64,000 nucleotides of DNA from Pseudoduganella aquatica (GTDB lineage Bacteria > Pseudomonadota > Gammaproteobacteria > Burkholderiales > Burkholderiaceae_D), in the NCBI RefSeq assembly GCF_009857595.1, contig NZ_WWCU01000006.1, forward strand, positions 151,770 to 215,769, read 5' to 3'. The notes beneath the pieces are model-generated. The model made no database searches. It saw only the letters and a list, made by a program, of their open reading frames with translations, and was not told the origin of the DNA. How positions within the stretch are numbered: the first letter of the stretch is position 1; each line of letters starts with the position of its first letter. Both the position numbers and the translations under genes were made by a program. Shown here piece by piece: positions 9,692 to 18,500 of this stretch.

Positions 9692-9743
9692 AAAAAGGGG
9701 TCAGGGTTAATATTGCTTGCAATATTAACCCTGACCCCTTTTT
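9692..9743. repeat. Perfect 25-bp palindromic hairpin (REP-like), probable terminator
   Basis: Left arm 9692-9716 and right arm 9719-9743 are perfect reverse complements separated by 2 bases (TT). The arm begins AAAAAGGGGTCAGGGTTAAT and the right arm ends CCCCTTTTT. The T-run after the stem would also let it end transcription of the M23 gene. Related GGGGTCAG palindromes are common in other genomes as REP-type elements mobilised by RAYT transposases; no transposase gene is in the window. Confidence 0.85.
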
Positions 9744-9776
9744 CGCTGTGGTGAGGCACAATAGCGGCACACTATT

Positions 9777-9781
9777 GGAGG
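9777..9781 (+). promoter_or_regulatory. Ribosome-binding site GGAGG deciding the anmK start
   Basis: GGAGG stands 6 bases before the ATG at 9788 and directly against the ATG at 9782. Normal spacing therefore favours 9788 as the start. Confidence 0.75.
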
Positions 9782-9787
9782 ATGTTG

Positions 9788-10879
9788 ATGAGCCTGTATA
9801 TCGGTTTGATGTCGGGGACCAGCCTGGATGGGGTGGACGGCGTGCTGGTGGATTTCTGGGGCGGTGCGGCGCGCACCATGGCGGCGGCCTATGTGCCGTT
9901 TCCGCCGGCGCTGCGCGAGGAGCTGATGGCGCTGCAGGCGGCCAGCCCGAACGAGCTGGAGCGCGAGGCGCTGGCGGCCAACACGCTGGCGGAGTATTAC
10001 GCGCAGTGCGTGGCCGAGGTGCTGGCGCAGACCGAGATGAAGCCGGCCGACGTGCGCGCCGTGGGATCGCATGGGCAGACCATACGCCATCGCCCCGAGC
10101 TGGGCTTTACGCGCCAGACCGGCAACCACGCGCTGCTGGCCGAGCTGTGCGGCATCGACGTGGTGGCGGACTTCCGCAGCCGCGACGTGGCGGCCGGCGG
10201 CCAGGGCGCGCCGCTGGTGCCGGCCTTCCACCAGGCCATGTTCAGCGTGCCGGGCAAGACGCGGGTGGTGGCCAATATCGGCGGCATCGCCAATATCAGC
10301 GTGCTGCGCGGCGACGGCAAGGCCACCGGCTTTGATACCGGCCCCGGCAATGTGCTGATGGACAAGTGGATCGCCCGCCACCAGGGCAAGGCCTATGACG
10401 CCGACGGCGCTTGGGCGGCGTCCGGCACCGTGATCCAGCCGTTGCTGGACGCCATGCTGCGCGAGCCTTACTTCGCCCTGCCCGCGCCGAAAAGCACGGG
10501 CCGCGACCTGTTCCACGGCGACTGGCTCGATACGCAGCTGGCGCCCTTTGCCTCGGCTGCGCCGCAGGATGTGCAAGCGACGCTGACCCAGCTGACCGTG
10601 CTGTCGCTGGCGCAGGCGATCAAGGAGCATGCGCCCAGGACGGAGGCGGTGTATATCTGCGGCGGCGGCGCCTACAACGGCGTGCTGATGCGCAATCTTG
10701 CGGTGGAATTGGGCGTGCCGGTGGAATCGACCGACGCGCTGGGCGTGGCGCCGAACCGGATGGAAGCGCTGGCCTTTGCCTGGCTGGCGTTCCGCTTCAA
10801 CGAGCGGCTGGCGGGGAATCTGCCTGCCGTGACGGGAGCGCGGGGCGAACGGGTGCTGGGGGCGCTGTATCCGCGCTGA
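9788..10879 (+). CDS. anmK: Anhydro-N-acetylmuramic acid kinase
   Basis: AnmK phosphorylates and opens 1,6-anhydro-MurNAc released by lytic transglycosylases, feeding MurNAc-6-phosphate into wall recycling. The 363-residue product (E. coli 369) begins MSLYIGLMSGTSLDGVDGV, the family ATP/sugar-binding start, and shows VGSHGQTIRHRP, NIGGIANISVL and FDTGPGNVLMD. The ATG at 9788 sits 6 bases after a perfect GGAGG (9777-9781); an in-frame ATG at 9782 is too close to it. It follows the M23 peptidase in the same direction but is separated by the hairpin at 9692-9743. Confidence 0.96.
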   Translation: MSLYIGLMSGTSLDGVDGVLVDFWGGAARTMAAAYVPFPPALREELMALQAASPNELEREALAANTLAEYYAQCVAEVLAQTEMKPADVRAVGSHGQTIRHRPELGFTRQTGNHALLAELCGIDVVADFRSRDVAAGGQGAPLVPAFHQAMFSVPGKTRVVANIGGIANISVLRGDGKATGFDTGPGNVLMDKWIARHQGKAYDADGAWAASGTVIQPLLDAMLREPYFALPAPKSTGRDLFHGDWLDTQLAPFASAAPQDVQATLTQLTVLSLAQAIKEHAPRTEAVYICGGGAYNGVLMRNLAVELGVPVESTDALGVAPNRMEALAFAWLAFRFNERLAGNLPAVTGARGERVLGALYPR

Positions 10880-10883
10880 GATT

Positions 10884-10981
10884 GGCGGGTTACGCTGCGC
10901 TAACCCGCCCTACGCCGGGTATGCGGATCTGCGGGTATGCGGAACCGTAGGGCGGGTTAGCGGCAGAGCCGCGTAACCCGC
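10884..10981. repeat. Dispersed GGCGGGTTA/TAACCCGCC palindrome, copy B (inverted pair)
   Basis: Two units face each other: 10884-10913 (ending CCCTAC) and 10947-10981 (beginning GTAGGG), with a 33-base centre that contains a short GCGGGTATGC-like direct repeat. The pair fills the gap between the convergent anmK and erpA genes, so it may act as a bidirectional transcript end. Confidence 0.85.
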
Positions 10982-10989
10982 CGTGCCTC

Positions 10990-11355
10990 TTAGGCCGAGA
11001 ACGACGAACCGCAGCCGCAGGTCGAGGTGGCGTTCGGGTTCTTGATGACGAATTGCGCGCCTTCCAGGTCGTCCTTGTAGTCGATTTCCGCGCCGATCAG
11101 GTACTGGTAGCTCATGGAGTCGATCAGCAGCTGCACGCCGTTCTTGTCCATGGTGGTGTCGTCTTCGTTGACGATTTCATCAAACGTGAAACCGTACTGG
11201 AAGCCCGAGCAGCCGCCACCCTGCACGAATACGCGCAGTTTCAGGTCTGGATTGCCCTCTTCTTCGATCAGCTGCGCAACTTTCTGCGCGGCGCTGTCGG
11301 TGAATACGATAGGGACCGGGATTACTTCGTCTTGCACTTCGGCTACTGCATTCAT
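10990..11355 (-). CDS. erpA: ErpA iron-sulfur cluster insertion protein
   Basis: An A-type Fe-S carrier that delivers clusters to targets such as IspG. The 121-residue product has the conserved A-type carrier fold, with the three ligand cysteines in [12 protein letters not shown] and the C-terminal CGCGSSF. The acidic N-terminal extension before VFTDSAA and the text [15 protein letters not shown] fit ErpA better than IscA or SufA. It lies downstream of argC and the small membrane gene on the minus strand, with about 56 bases in between, and may have its own promoter. Confidence 0.93.
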   Translation of the reverse strand: MNAVAEVQDEVIPVPIVFTDSAAQKVAQLIEEEGNPDLKLRVFVQGGGCSGFQYGFTFDEIVNEDDTTMDKNGVQLLIDSMSYQYLIGAEIDYKDDLEGAQFVIKNPNATSTCGCGSSFSA

Positions 11356-11411
11356 GTGCTACTCCTAAAAATTCATACGGCCATTATAGACCTTAGTCCG
11401 GACTCATGCTG

Positions 11412-11756
11412 TCAAGGCTTGATTTCCTGTACGGGCTTTGGTTCCGGGGCAACAATTTTTGCTTCCTGGCCCGGCAGCGGCAAGCCGGCTTTCTTGACGA
11501 TGGCCTGCAGCGCGTCGCGCTCGGCGGTCATTTGCGCCAGTTCGGCCTGCACCTGCGCCAGCTGCTGCTCCGGCGTGGGCGCGCCCCGGCTGACGCCAAA
11601 GATGCGTCCGCCCAGGTCCACGCCCCATACCAGCAGCACGCCGCCCAGCGCCAGCACCACGGCCACGCCGGCGATGCGCGCCAGCAGCGGCGCTTTGCGT
11701 TCCACCAGGACGGTGGGCGGGGCCGAGGCGCCGCTGCCTTGCCATTTTTTCGCCAC
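11412..11756 (-). CDS. Small single-span membrane protein with short coiled coil, unknown function
   Basis: A 114-residue hypothetical protein starting at a GTG (11756), only 3 bases after the argC stop, so it is probably translationally coupled to argC. Residues 24-45 form one clear membrane segment (IAGVAVVLALGGVLLVWGV). Residues 65-90 form a short heptad-like helix (EQQLAQVQAELAQMTAERD), and the C-terminus is Pro-rich (PEPKPVQEIKP). The topology suggests a cytoplasmic N-terminus and periplasmic coil. Similar small genes flank argC in related genomes, but I do not recognise a named family. Confidence 0.7.
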   Translation of the reverse strand: MAKKWQGSGASAPPTVLVERKAPLLARIAGVAVVLALGGVLLVWGVDLGGRIFGVSRGAPTPEQQLAQVQAELAQMTAERDALQAIVKKAGLPLPGQEAKIVAPEPKPVQEIKP

Positions 11757-11759
11757 TGT

Positions 11760-12797
11760 TTATGGCATCAGGGCGATGTTGTCCAGGCCCATGCCTTCTT
11801 CCAGGCCGAACATCAGGTTCATGCACTGCACGGCCTGGCCGGATGCGCCCTTGACCAGGTTGTCCTGCACCACCAGCACGATGACGGTGTTGCCGTTGTC
11901 CGGACGGTGCAGCGCCAGGCGCAGCGTGTTGGCGCCGCGCGTGCTGCGGGTTTCCGGGTGCGAGCCGAACGGCATCACGTCCACGAAAGGCTGGTCCTTG
12001 TAGGCGTCTTCGAACAGGGCCTGCAGTTCCTCGTTGCTCACGTCCTTGGTCAGGCGCGCGTACAGCGTGGAGTGCATGCCGCGTATCATCGGCACCAGGT
12101 GGGGCGTGAAGATCAGGTTGACCTTGTCGCTGCTGAAACGCTGCAGCTGGGCCACCGTCTCCGGCGTGTGGCGGTGGCCGGACACGCCGTAGGCCTTGAA
12201 GTTGTCGCTGGACTCGGAGAACAGGATGCCGATCTCGGCCTTGCGGCCCGCGCCGGACACGCCGGACTTGCAGTCGGCGATCAGGTTGCCCGCGTCGATG
12301 ATGCCGGCCTTGAGCAGCGGCACGAAGCCCAGCTGCATGGTGGTCGGGTAGCAGCCCGGGTTGGCGATCAGCTTGGCGGCCTTGATGTCTTCGCGGTTCA
12401 GCTCCGGCAGGCCGTACACGGCCTCCTCGATCAGTTGCGGCGCGGTATGGGGAATCTTGTACGTCTTTTCAAATACGGCCTGGTCCTTGATGCGGAAGTC
12501 CGCCGCCAGGTCGATCACTTTCACGCCGGCTTTCAGCAGCGCGGGCGCCTGCTCCATGGCCACGCCATGCGGGGTGGCGAAGAACACCACGTCGCACTGG
12601 GCCAGGTCGACCTTGTCCGGCGCCGAAAACGCCAGCTTGACGCGGCCTCGCAGGGAAGGATACATGTCAGCCACCGGCAAGCCGTCCTCTTTGCGCGACG
12701 TAATCGCCGTCAGCTGCACTTGAGGGTGGACGGCCAACAATCGCAGCAGTTCCACTCCGGTGTATCCGGTGCCGCCGACGATGCCAACTTTGATCAT
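11760..12797 (-). CDS. argC: N-acetyl-gamma-glutamyl-phosphate reductase
   Basis: ArgC reduces N-acetylglutamyl-5-phosphate to the semialdehyde in arginine biosynthesis. The start at 12797 gives [20 protein letters not shown], the NADP-binding motif; AAGGAAAG lies just upstream. The catalytic Cys is in the conserved [12 protein letters not shown] near residue 150, and [12 protein letters not shown] and GHRHTPE follow. At 345 residues it is of the long (type 1) class. It lies downstream of rpsI behind a strong terminator, so it should be expressed separately from the ribosomal genes. Confidence 0.97.
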   Translation of the reverse strand: MIKVGIVGGTGYTGVELLRLLAVHPQVQLTAITSRKEDGLPVADMYPSLRGRVKLAFSAPDKVDLAQCDVVFFATPHGVAMEQAPALLKAGVKVIDLAADFRIKDQAVFEKTYKIPHTAPQLIEEAVYGLPELNREDIKAAKLIANPGCYPTTMQLGFVPLLKAGIIDAGNLIADCKSGVSGAGRKAEIGILFSESSDNFKAYGVSGHRHTPETVAQLQRFSSDKVNLIFTPHLVPMIRGMHSTLYARLTKDVSNEELQALFEDAYKDQPFVDVMPFGSHPETRSTRGANTLRLALHRPDNGNTVIVLVVQDNLVKGASGQAVQCMNLMFGLEEGMGLDNIALMP

Positions 12798-12849
12798 GTT
12801 CTTTCCTTGGGAGTTAAATAAAGAGGGGACGCCCATTTTAGCAGGGCTG

Positions 12850-12881
12850 AAAAAAAGCCGCCCGGCGTACCGGGCGGCTTT
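12850..12881 (-). terminator. Rho-independent terminator of rplM-rpsI
   Basis: A 12-bp perfect stem (arms 12854-12865 and 12870-12881, core GCCGCCCGG/CCGGGCGGC) with a 4-base loop is followed on the minus strand by TTTTTTT. It lies 41 bases past the rpsI stop and ends the ribosomal operon before argC. Confidence 0.9.
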
Positions 12882-12921
12882 CTCGCCAGCATGCGCCGCA
12901 GCGCACGCTGTATGAAGCAAA

Positions 12922-13314
12922 TTAACGCTTCGAGAATTGCTTTGCGCGACGTGCTTTGCGCAGACCAACTTTTTTACGCTCAACTTCGCGAGCATCGCGA
13001 GTGACGAAGCCGGCACGTGCCAGGTCGCCCTTCAGAGCTGCATCGTAGTCGATCAGTGCGCGGGTGATGCCGTGACGAACAGCACCAGCCTGGCCGGACT
13101 CGCCGCCGCCGTGTACGTTGACTTTGATGTCGAAACGTTCAACGTTGCCGGTCAGTTCCAGTGGTTGACGGATGACCATCAGGCCGGTTTCGCGGGAGAA
13201 GTACTCAGCCGCTGGCTTGCCGTTAACGATGATTTGGCCAGTGCCTGCCTTGATGAACACGCGAGCCACTGCACTCTTGCGACGGCCGGTGCCGTAGTTG
13301 TAGTTACCGATCAT
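12922..13314 (-). CDS. rpsI: 30S ribosomal protein S9
   Basis: S9 binds the 3' major domain of 16S rRNA, and its C-terminal tail reaches the P-site tRNA. The 130-residue product begins [20 protein letters not shown] and ends with the basic tail [11 protein letters not shown], both diagnostic. It is preceded by AAGGAACTGAC and lies 9 bases after rplM, forming the universal rplM-rpsI operon with a strong promoter and a terminator. Confidence 0.99.
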   Translation of the reverse strand: MIGNYNYGTGRRKSAVARVFIKAGTGQIIVNGKPAAEYFSRETGLMVIRQPLELTGNVERFDIKVNVHGGGESGQAGAVRHGITRALIDYDAALKGDLARAGFVTRDAREVERKKVGLRKARRAKQFSKR

Positions 13315-13323
13315 GTCAGTTCC

Positions 13324-13752
13324 TTAGATTTCGAGTGCTTTAGGTTGCTGAGCAGCGTGTGGGTGCGAACCCTCGGCGTATACTTTCAGCTTCTTGATCA
13401 TGGCGTAGCCCAGTGGGCCTTTAGGCAGCATGCCCTTGACAGCCTTTTCGAGAGCACGGCCTGGGAAACGCTGTTGCATTTTCAGGAAGTTGGTCTCGTA
13501 GATGCCGCCTGGGTAGCCCGAGTGACGGTAGTAGGTCTTCTCGGTTGCTTTGGTACCGGTCACGCGCAGTTTGCCTGCGTTGATGATGACGATGAAGTCA
13601 CCGGTGTCGACGTGAGGGGTGAACTCTGGCTTATGCTTGCCGCGCAGTCGGCGTGCCACTTCGCTGGCAACACGGCCGAGGACTTTGTCCGTCGCGTCAA
13701 TCACGAACCAATCGCGCTGGACTTCATGGCCCTTAGCGGAAAAAGTTTTCAT
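13324..13752 (-). CDS. rplM: 50S ribosomal protein L13
   Basis: L13 is an early assembly protein of the large subunit. The 142-residue product begins [20 protein letters not shown] and contains [18 protein letters not shown] and [12 protein letters not shown], which are conserved L13 stretches. It is the first gene of rplM-rpsI. In E. coli L13 also represses this operon; whether that applies here is not visible in the sequence. Confidence 0.99.
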   Translation of the reverse strand: MKTFSAKGHEVQRDWFVIDATDKVLGRVASEVARRLRGKHKPEFTPHVDTGDFIVIINAGKLRVTGTKATEKTYYRHSGYPGGIYETNFLKMQQRFPGRALEKAVKGMLPKGPLGYAMIKKLKVYAEGSHPHAAQQPKALEI

Positions 13753-13862
13753 GTTATGACTTTCTGTGAAAGATAAAAACGCTCATCTGGTGGTTCCGCC
13801 CCGGTGTTGCAGCGGACGCATCCTTGTTGTTTACTTTCCCTGAGCGAACGGGAAAGCCGGCA

Positions 13863-13892
13863 ATTATAACCCCCACCGGCCACGCCCGTCAA
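13863..13892 (-). promoter_or_regulatory. Strong sigma-70 promoter of rplM-rpsI
   Basis: On the minus strand TTGACG (13887-13892) is followed after 18 bases by a perfect TATAAT (13863-13868). This is the best promoter match in the window and lies 111 bases before the rplM ATG, leaving a long leader. Confidence 0.75.
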
Positions 13893-14043
13893 GCCGACTT
13901 TGGTCTGGCAGGACGTACGCTGGCTGCACCCGGCCTCGCACTGCTCTAAAGACAAGCCCCTTCGCCCTTCGCTCGGGGCGCACTCCCGGAAGCGCTCGAA
14001 ACGGAGTCGGCGTATCATCGCCTCCTACCGTTTGCATGGCTGG

Positions 14044-14337
14044 TTAAAATATCTGAAGTGCCAGGCCTGTTATCACCAAAACCGCCCCAATAGTCCCCAA
14101 CAAAGAAAACCAGACTGGACTGTCGACTTTCTGAATAGCAGATAAATTCTCTTTGCGGACATGCCAAAGCGCAATCACATCATCGGTGCTGCACAAGGCG
14201 ACGTAAATCGAAAATCCGATATTTACCAAGCCATGCCCAGGCTTCCCACCGAGAACAGACGCAACCCCGGAATACAAAATGAAAATTGACAATGTTCGAA
14301 GGAAAACTTTACAAATGCGAATCTTATTTAATTTCAT
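14044..14337 (-). CDS. Small low-GC membrane protein, unknown function
   Basis: A 97-residue protein starting MKLNKIRICKVFLRTLSIFI. Three hydrophobic stretches are visible at about residues 11-30, 37-50 and 76-95, with a basic N-terminus, so it is probably an inner-membrane protein. No family is recognised. Base composition is clearly lower in GC than the surroundings and the codons are A/T-rich, which suggests recent acquisition. It has no partner in an operon: rplM lies upstream behind its own promoter, and the NHL gene is read in the same direction but upstream. Confidence 0.55.
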   Translation of the reverse strand: MKLNKIRICKVFLRTLSIFILYSGVASVLGGKPGHGLVNIGFSIYVALCSTDDVIALWHVRKENLSAIQKVDSPVWFSLLGTIGAVLVITGLALQIF

Positions 14338-14406
14338 TTTCTAGTAAGGCTTTGATTTCGAGGGGACAAGTCAGCACTGAAGCAGATACAACCACAAACA
14401 CCTCGA

Positions 14407-16596
14407 TCAGTAGCTATACACGTTCACGACGTTGAAGGTGGTGTCCGGCACGTAGACGTTCCCCTTGTGGGCATAGATAAAGAACGGCATCCACACGCCG
14501 CCCGCCTCCGGATATTTCTTGAACACCAGATCGCCCGTCTTGTACGTCAGCGTGTTTTCGCCGATCTTGAACACCTTCAGCGCGCGGTTCACCAGGTCGT
14601 TGACGATGAGGTTGTCGTCCTCGTCGATGCACAGGCTGGCCGGGAGATAGAATTTTTCATAATCTTTCTCCAGGTCGTCGCAATAGCCGGCTTGGCCGTA
14701 GCTCCACAGGCTCTTGCCGTCGCGGCCGAACACGCGGATGCAGTTGTTGAACTGGTCGCACACGAACAGGCGGTCCTGCGTATCCACGTCCATGTCGCAC
14801 GGCGTGAACGAGGCCAGCGGCTTGCCGTCCTCCTCCCACACGAAATTCCGGACGAAGCTGACGATGCCGGTGGCCTGCAGCTGCCACTGGGAGATGCGGT
14901 TGTTGAGCGAATCGGCAATATAGATCTCGCCGTGGCTGTTCACCGTGATGCCTTGCGGCGCCTTCAGCGTGCCCTCGCCGCCCACGCCTTCGCGGCCGAA
15001 GGGCACGCCGTAGTTCAGCAAATGCCCGTTCGGTCCGTACTGGTACATGGACACCGTGCACATATTGAAATTGGTGATGAAGATCAGCGGCGTGCCGGGG
15101 CAGACCTGGCCCAGCAGCGGCTGCGACGGGTAGTAGGCCGTCATGGCGATGTCGCCGGGCGTGAAGAAGCCGCGCACCATGTCCTGCAGCTGCGCATAGG
15201 GATTGACGGCGGTGTTGAAGGTCTTCAGGCACCAGTTGCCGGAATCGATGTTGTACGAGGACGTGCCCACATGGGCCAGCGGATCCAGCCCGGCGGGCTT
15301 GAGCACGTGGTCGTACCAGTACTGGTAGACGCCGGCCGCGGTCTTGGCCCAGCCGTCCCACCAGTTGCGGGCCGGTAGCACGCCATCGCCCTTGCGGTTG
15401 GGGTCGACACGGATCACCGAGGTCATGCAGTTGAACTGCGAGGTGGCCAGGGCGCGGGAGGCGTTGTCGCGGCGGTGGCCCACGGTGTCGAGCAGCACGG
15501 CCACGGTGGGCAGGCTGTCGTCGATGATGTTGATGCTCACATGCAGCACCGTGGAGGCGAACGGCTCGCTGATGTAATAGGTGTTCTTTTCCTTGCCCGC
15601 GCAGATCTGGTAGGGGCCGACAAAGACGCGGTCTTCCAGCGCGCCGTAGATCAGGTCGTTATAGGAATGCACAGGCTCGGGCTCGTGGTTCCACATGGGC
15701 AGCATGCCCATCACCTTCTCCTGCAGCTTGCCTTCCGGGTTGTAGACCATGATGGCGTTTTCCACCTGGCCCGGCACGAAGACGTAGTCGTCGATCACGC
15801 ACACCGAGCGCATCACATTGAACTTGCCGATGCCGGTGGGCTGGCCGAAGCCGTGCAGCAGCGCGGTTTCCTTGGTGGCCTGCACGGTTTCGTTCTTGAT
15901 GGGCCAGGCCGTGTCTATCTTCAGGATTTCGTAGTAGCCGGTGTTGGCCAGGTAGAGGTTGCCTTTCGAGTCGCTGGCCAGGCCTTGCGGCCACAGCAGT
16001 TCGTGGGTGCTGTCCAGGTCTTGCACGGCGCGGAACTGCAGCACGAAGTCGCCTTCCAGCGTAAATTTCACGCAGCGGCTGCGCACGTCGCCCTCGGTGT
16101 GGAAGAACTCGTCGGCCACGTAGATGTAGTGCTCGCCGTCCGCTTCCTTGATCACGGTGATGCCGTTCGGGTCGGACAGCGGCAGGAAGTTTTTGCTGGC
16201 GACGTTGCCGAAGGCGAACTGGAAGTCCGCGCTGTGCTCGTCGTATTCAAACGCCACCACGCGGCCGTTGCCCATGTCGGTGCAATACATGATGTCGTCG
16301 GTGGGATGCGGGCACAGGTGGAAGGGCATGAGCAGGCGCTGGTCCAGGCCGGTGCTGCCCGGGATGCCGTCGATCACATGCAGCAGCGTGCCGAAGTCGG
16401 CGGTGAAGACCAGCACGCGGCTGTTGCCGGTGTCGCACACCCAGACGTGGTTGTAGTTGTCGCGCGCAACGCCGACCGGGGAATTCATGGTGAAGTCGTC
16501 CGGCAGCTCGCCGCTCTTGGTCATGCCGGGCAAGGCCAACTCGCCGTAGTGGCACAGGTGCTTGAAACCGGTCTCGGATGCAGTCATGTTGTTCAT
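14407..16596 (-). CDS. Large NHL-repeat (beta-propeller) protein, unknown function
   Basis: A 729-residue protein without signal peptide or membrane segment. NHL-type blades occur in an N-terminal block (about residues 35-300, for example SPVGVARDNYNHVWVCDTGNSR and WPQGLASDSKGNLYLANTG) and in a C-terminal block (about 545-729, for example APQGITVNSHGEIYIADSLNNR). A middle region of about 380-500 (ARNWWDGWAKTAAGVYQYWYD) has no repeat and is rich in aromatic residues. Two propellers joined by a linker domain is my inference. Family members bind proteins, RNA or small ligands, and no catalytic motif stands out. It has its own promoter and is followed by a low-GC gene. Confidence 0.85.
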   Translation of the reverse strand: MNNMTASETGFKHLCHYGELALPGMTKSGELPDDFTMNSPVGVARDNYNHVWVCDTGNSRVLVFTADFGTLLHVIDGIPGSTGLDQRLLMPFHLCPHPTDDIMYCTDMGNGRVVAFEYDEHSADFQFAFGNVASKNFLPLSDPNGITVIKEADGEHYIYVADEFFHTEGDVRSRCVKFTLEGDFVLQFRAVQDLDSTHELLWPQGLASDSKGNLYLANTGYYEILKIDTAWPIKNETVQATKETALLHGFGQPTGIGKFNVMRSVCVIDDYVFVPGQVENAIMVYNPEGKLQEKVMGMLPMWNHEPEPVHSYNDLIYGALEDRVFVGPYQICAGKEKNTYYISEPFASTVLHVSINIIDDSLPTVAVLLDTVGHRRDNASRALATSQFNCMTSVIRVDPNRKGDGVLPARNWWDGWAKTAAGVYQYWYDHVLKPAGLDPLAHVGTSSYNIDSGNWCLKTFNTAVNPYAQLQDMVRGFFTPGDIAMTAYYPSQPLLGQVCPGTPLIFITNFNMCTVSMYQYGPNGHLLNYGVPFGREGVGGEGTLKAPQGITVNSHGEIYIADSLNNRISQWQLQATGIVSFVRNFVWEEDGKPLASFTPCDMDVDTQDRLFVCDQFNNCIRVFGRDGKSLWSYGQAGYCDDLEKDYEKFYLPASLCIDEDDNLIVNDLVNRALKVFKIGENTLTYKTGDLVFKKYPEAGGVWMPFFIYAHKGNVYVPDTTFNVVNVYSY

Positions 16597-16643
16597 GGTA
16601 CCTACCTGTATGAAAGGGATAGATGGAGAAGCGGACGCGCATC

Positions 16644-16672
16644 AGTATGCGAGATTGCGTGGTTCACGGCAA
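16644..16672 (-). promoter_or_regulatory. Candidate promoter of the NHL-repeat gene
   Basis: On the minus strand TTGCCG (16667-16672), a 17-base spacer and CATACT (16644-16649) lie about 50 bases before the ATG. Both boxes match 4 of 6 consensus bases. Confidence 0.45.
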
Positions 16673-16829
16673 TAATTATGTTGCAGTGCATTGCAGATGA
16701 ATACCCACTGGCGATTGGCTCTTTTTCAGCGGAAGATGCGGCACCGCAACAAGGAGTAGATGCTGGCGCAAAGCGCGGCCGGCTTTGCTCCATTACAATA
16801 GTGGCAAAGTTTTTTTACGGAGAGATGAA

Positions 16830-17252
16830 ATGGAATGCAAAGTCAGCTGGAACGGCCCGTCCGGGATGAGTTTCTTGGCCCAGACCGGCTCCGGCCACCT
16901 GGTGAATATGGACGGGGCGCCGGAGGGCGGCGGCCACAACCTGGCGCCGCGCCCGATGGAGATGGTGTTGCTGGGCACGGGCGGCTGCACCGCCTATGAC
17001 GTGGTGCTGATCCTGAAGCGCGGCCGCGAAGACGTGCGCGGCTGCGACGTGACGCTGAAGGCTGAACGCGCCGATACCGATCCGAAAGTGTTCACCAAGA
17101 TCCATTTCCACTTCACCGTGACCGGCAAGAACCTGAAGCAGACCACGGTGGAGCGCGCGGTGTCGCTGTCGCACGACAAGTACTGCTCGGCGTCCATCAT
17201 GCTGGCCAAGACGGCCGAGATCACGCATTCCTACGAGATCGTGGAAGGCTGA
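16830..17252 (+). CDS. OsmC-family peroxiredoxin-like protein
   Basis: A 140-residue OsmC/Ohr-superfamily protein, in the YhfA-like branch. Members reduce organic peroxides by a reactive cysteine pair. The pair is visible as C53 (LLGTGGCTAYD) and C119 (DKYCSASIMLAK). The ATG at 16830 follows GGAGAG at normal spacing; an earlier in-frame TTG has no ribosome-binding site. The gene is convergent with coq7 and divergent from the NHL gene. Substrate and thiol partner cannot be inferred. Confidence 0.9.
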   Translation: MECKVSWNGPSGMSFLAQTGSGHLVNMDGAPEGGGHNLAPRPMEMVLLGTGGCTAYDVVLILKRGREDVRGCDVTLKAERADTDPKVFTKIHFHFTVTGKNLKQTTVERAVSLSHDKYCSASIMLAKTAEITHSYEIVEG

Positions 17253-17255
17253 GAT

Positions 17256-17345
17256 GGCGGGTTACGCTACGCTAACCCGCCCTACGCAATGGTCCGGTAT
17301 TTGGTGAATTCGTAGGGCGGGTTAGGGCGGAGCCCGTAACCCGCC
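17256..17345. repeat. Dispersed GGCGGGTTA/TAACCCGCC palindrome, copy C (inverted pair)
   Basis: Units at 17256-17286 and 17311-17345 face each other, as in copy B, around a 24-base centre. The pair occupies almost the entire gap between the convergent OsmC and coq7 genes (stops at 17252 and 17350). Confidence 0.85.
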
Positions 17346-17349
17346 GGCA

Positions 17350-17994
17350 TTAAATGTAATACGCGGTACTGGTCATCAGCTTGCCCATGGCCGTCATGGC
17401 CAGGCGCGCCGGCAGGGGCGCGGTTTCCGCCCCCATCTCCTGCGCGGCGGCGCCGTGCGCCACCTCGTCCACCCGCATCTGCTCGACAATGGCGCGCGAC
17501 TTGGCGTCCTGCGGCGGCAGCTTGTCCAGGTGGCTGGCCAGATGCGCCTCCACCTGGCGCTCGGTCTCCACCACAAAGCCCAGGCTGCGCGCGTCGCCCA
17601 GCACGGCTGCCACCGTGCCCAGCGCATAGGCGCCCGCATAAAACAGCGGATTGAGCATGCTGATCTGCGAGCCCAGCTCGCCCAGGCGCTGCGCGGTCCA
17701 GGCCAGGTGGTCCTCTTCCTCGCGCGAGGCAATTTCAAACTGCCGGCGGATCTCCTCGCTGCGCGCAAAGCGCCCTTGCGAGTTGTACAGCGCCTGCGCC
17801 ATCACTTCGCCCACGTGGTTCACGCGCATCAGCCCGGCGGCGTGGCGCTGCTCGGACTCGCTCAGCGCCGCATCGGCCGCATGTGCGGCGGGATTCGGGC
17901 GCGAGGCCGAGGCCACGCCAGCCACCACGCGCAGCGCCTTGTCGGCGCTGGCAATGAAACGGTCCAGTGGAGTATGGAAATGGTTTGCTGCCAT
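17350..17994 (-). CDS. coq7: CoQ7-type demethoxyubiquinone hydroxylase
   Basis: Coq7 is a membrane-associated carboxylate-bridged diiron monooxygenase that makes the last hydroxylation of the ubiquinone ring. The 214-residue product starts [21 protein letters not shown] at 17994; longer upstream reading is open but dissimilar. The diiron ligands are visible in [14 protein letters not shown], the [15 protein letters not shown] segment and [14 protein letters not shown]. The betaproteobacterial enzyme replaces UbiF of enterics. The gene is monocistronic or shares a message with the unknown gene at 18030, with a 35-base spacer. Confidence 0.94.
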   Translation of the reverse strand: MAANHFHTPLDRFIASADKALRVVAGVASASRPNPAAHAADAALSESEQRHAAGLMRVNHVGEVMAQALYNSQGRFARSEEIRRQFEIASREEEDHLAWTAQRLGELGSQISMLNPLFYAGAYALGTVAAVLGDARSLGFVVETERQVEAHLASHLDKLPPQDAKSRAIVEQMRVDEVAHGAAAQEMGAETAPLPARLAMTAMGKLMTSTAYYI

Positions 17995-18029
17995 GGTGTT
18001 CTGCTCAAGCTGGTTCAGAAAGCACCATT

Positions 18030-18485
18030 TTACACCCCGCCTTCCCTCTCCTCGCGCAGGATGCGCTGGCGCTCTATCCAGTCCGCCACCGGCCCGCGCA
18101 CGTCGATGCCGGACAAATCCTTGGCCACGCCCAGGTTCAGCCCCAGCAGGAAGGGAATGCTGTCGACCGGCACCGCGTCGCAATAGTCGCTGAAGGCGCG
18201 CAGGAAGCGCGCAGACTCCACCACCTTGATCACCTTTTCGCCGCTCAGGTACTGCAGGATGCTGGTGATGCTGTGGCCCTTGCCAATGGCATGGTAGATG
18301 AAGCGGTTGTATTCCTTGTCCAGGCGCTTGAAGTCCAGGGTCTCCTTGGTCATCAGTCCGGACAGGTAATGCAGGCCCAGCGCCACCCGGAAGAAACCGG
18401 TGGCTTCGGACACGGTGGTGCCGCAGCGCGTTACCGCGAGGATCTTTTCCTTGGTGGCTGTGTCGATCAACAGACTGTTTTTCAT
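18030..18485 (-). CDS. Conserved-looking protein of unknown function
   Basis: A 151-residue soluble protein. I chose the ATG at 18485 ([18 protein letters not shown]), since the upstream extension to 18563 crosses the divergent promoter region of the ABC operon. It is predicted mostly helical, with a hydrophobic patch [15 protein letters not shown], and a charged C-terminus ([14 protein letters not shown]). No catalytic motif or named family is recognised. It is divergent from the ABC transporter at 18584 and lies upstream of coq7 on the same strand. Confidence 0.65.
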   Translation of the reverse strand: MKNSLLIDTATKEKILAVTRCGTTVSEATGFFRVALGLHYLSGLMTKETLDFKRLDKEYNRFIYHAIGKGHSITSILQYLSGEKVIKVVESARFLRAFSDYCDAVPVDSIPFLLGLNLGVAKDLSGIDVRGPVADWIERQRILREEREGGV

Positions 18486-18500
18486 AGTGGCACGACTATA

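Noticed and set aside
9692..9743. CRISPR repeat or attachment site
   Set aside because: There is one perfect palindrome only, with no spacers, no repeat periodicity and no cas or integrase gene.
14407..18485. Phage or integrative element around the low-GC gene
   Set aside because: No integrase, transposase, tRNA or flanking direct repeat was found; the neighbours are core genes.
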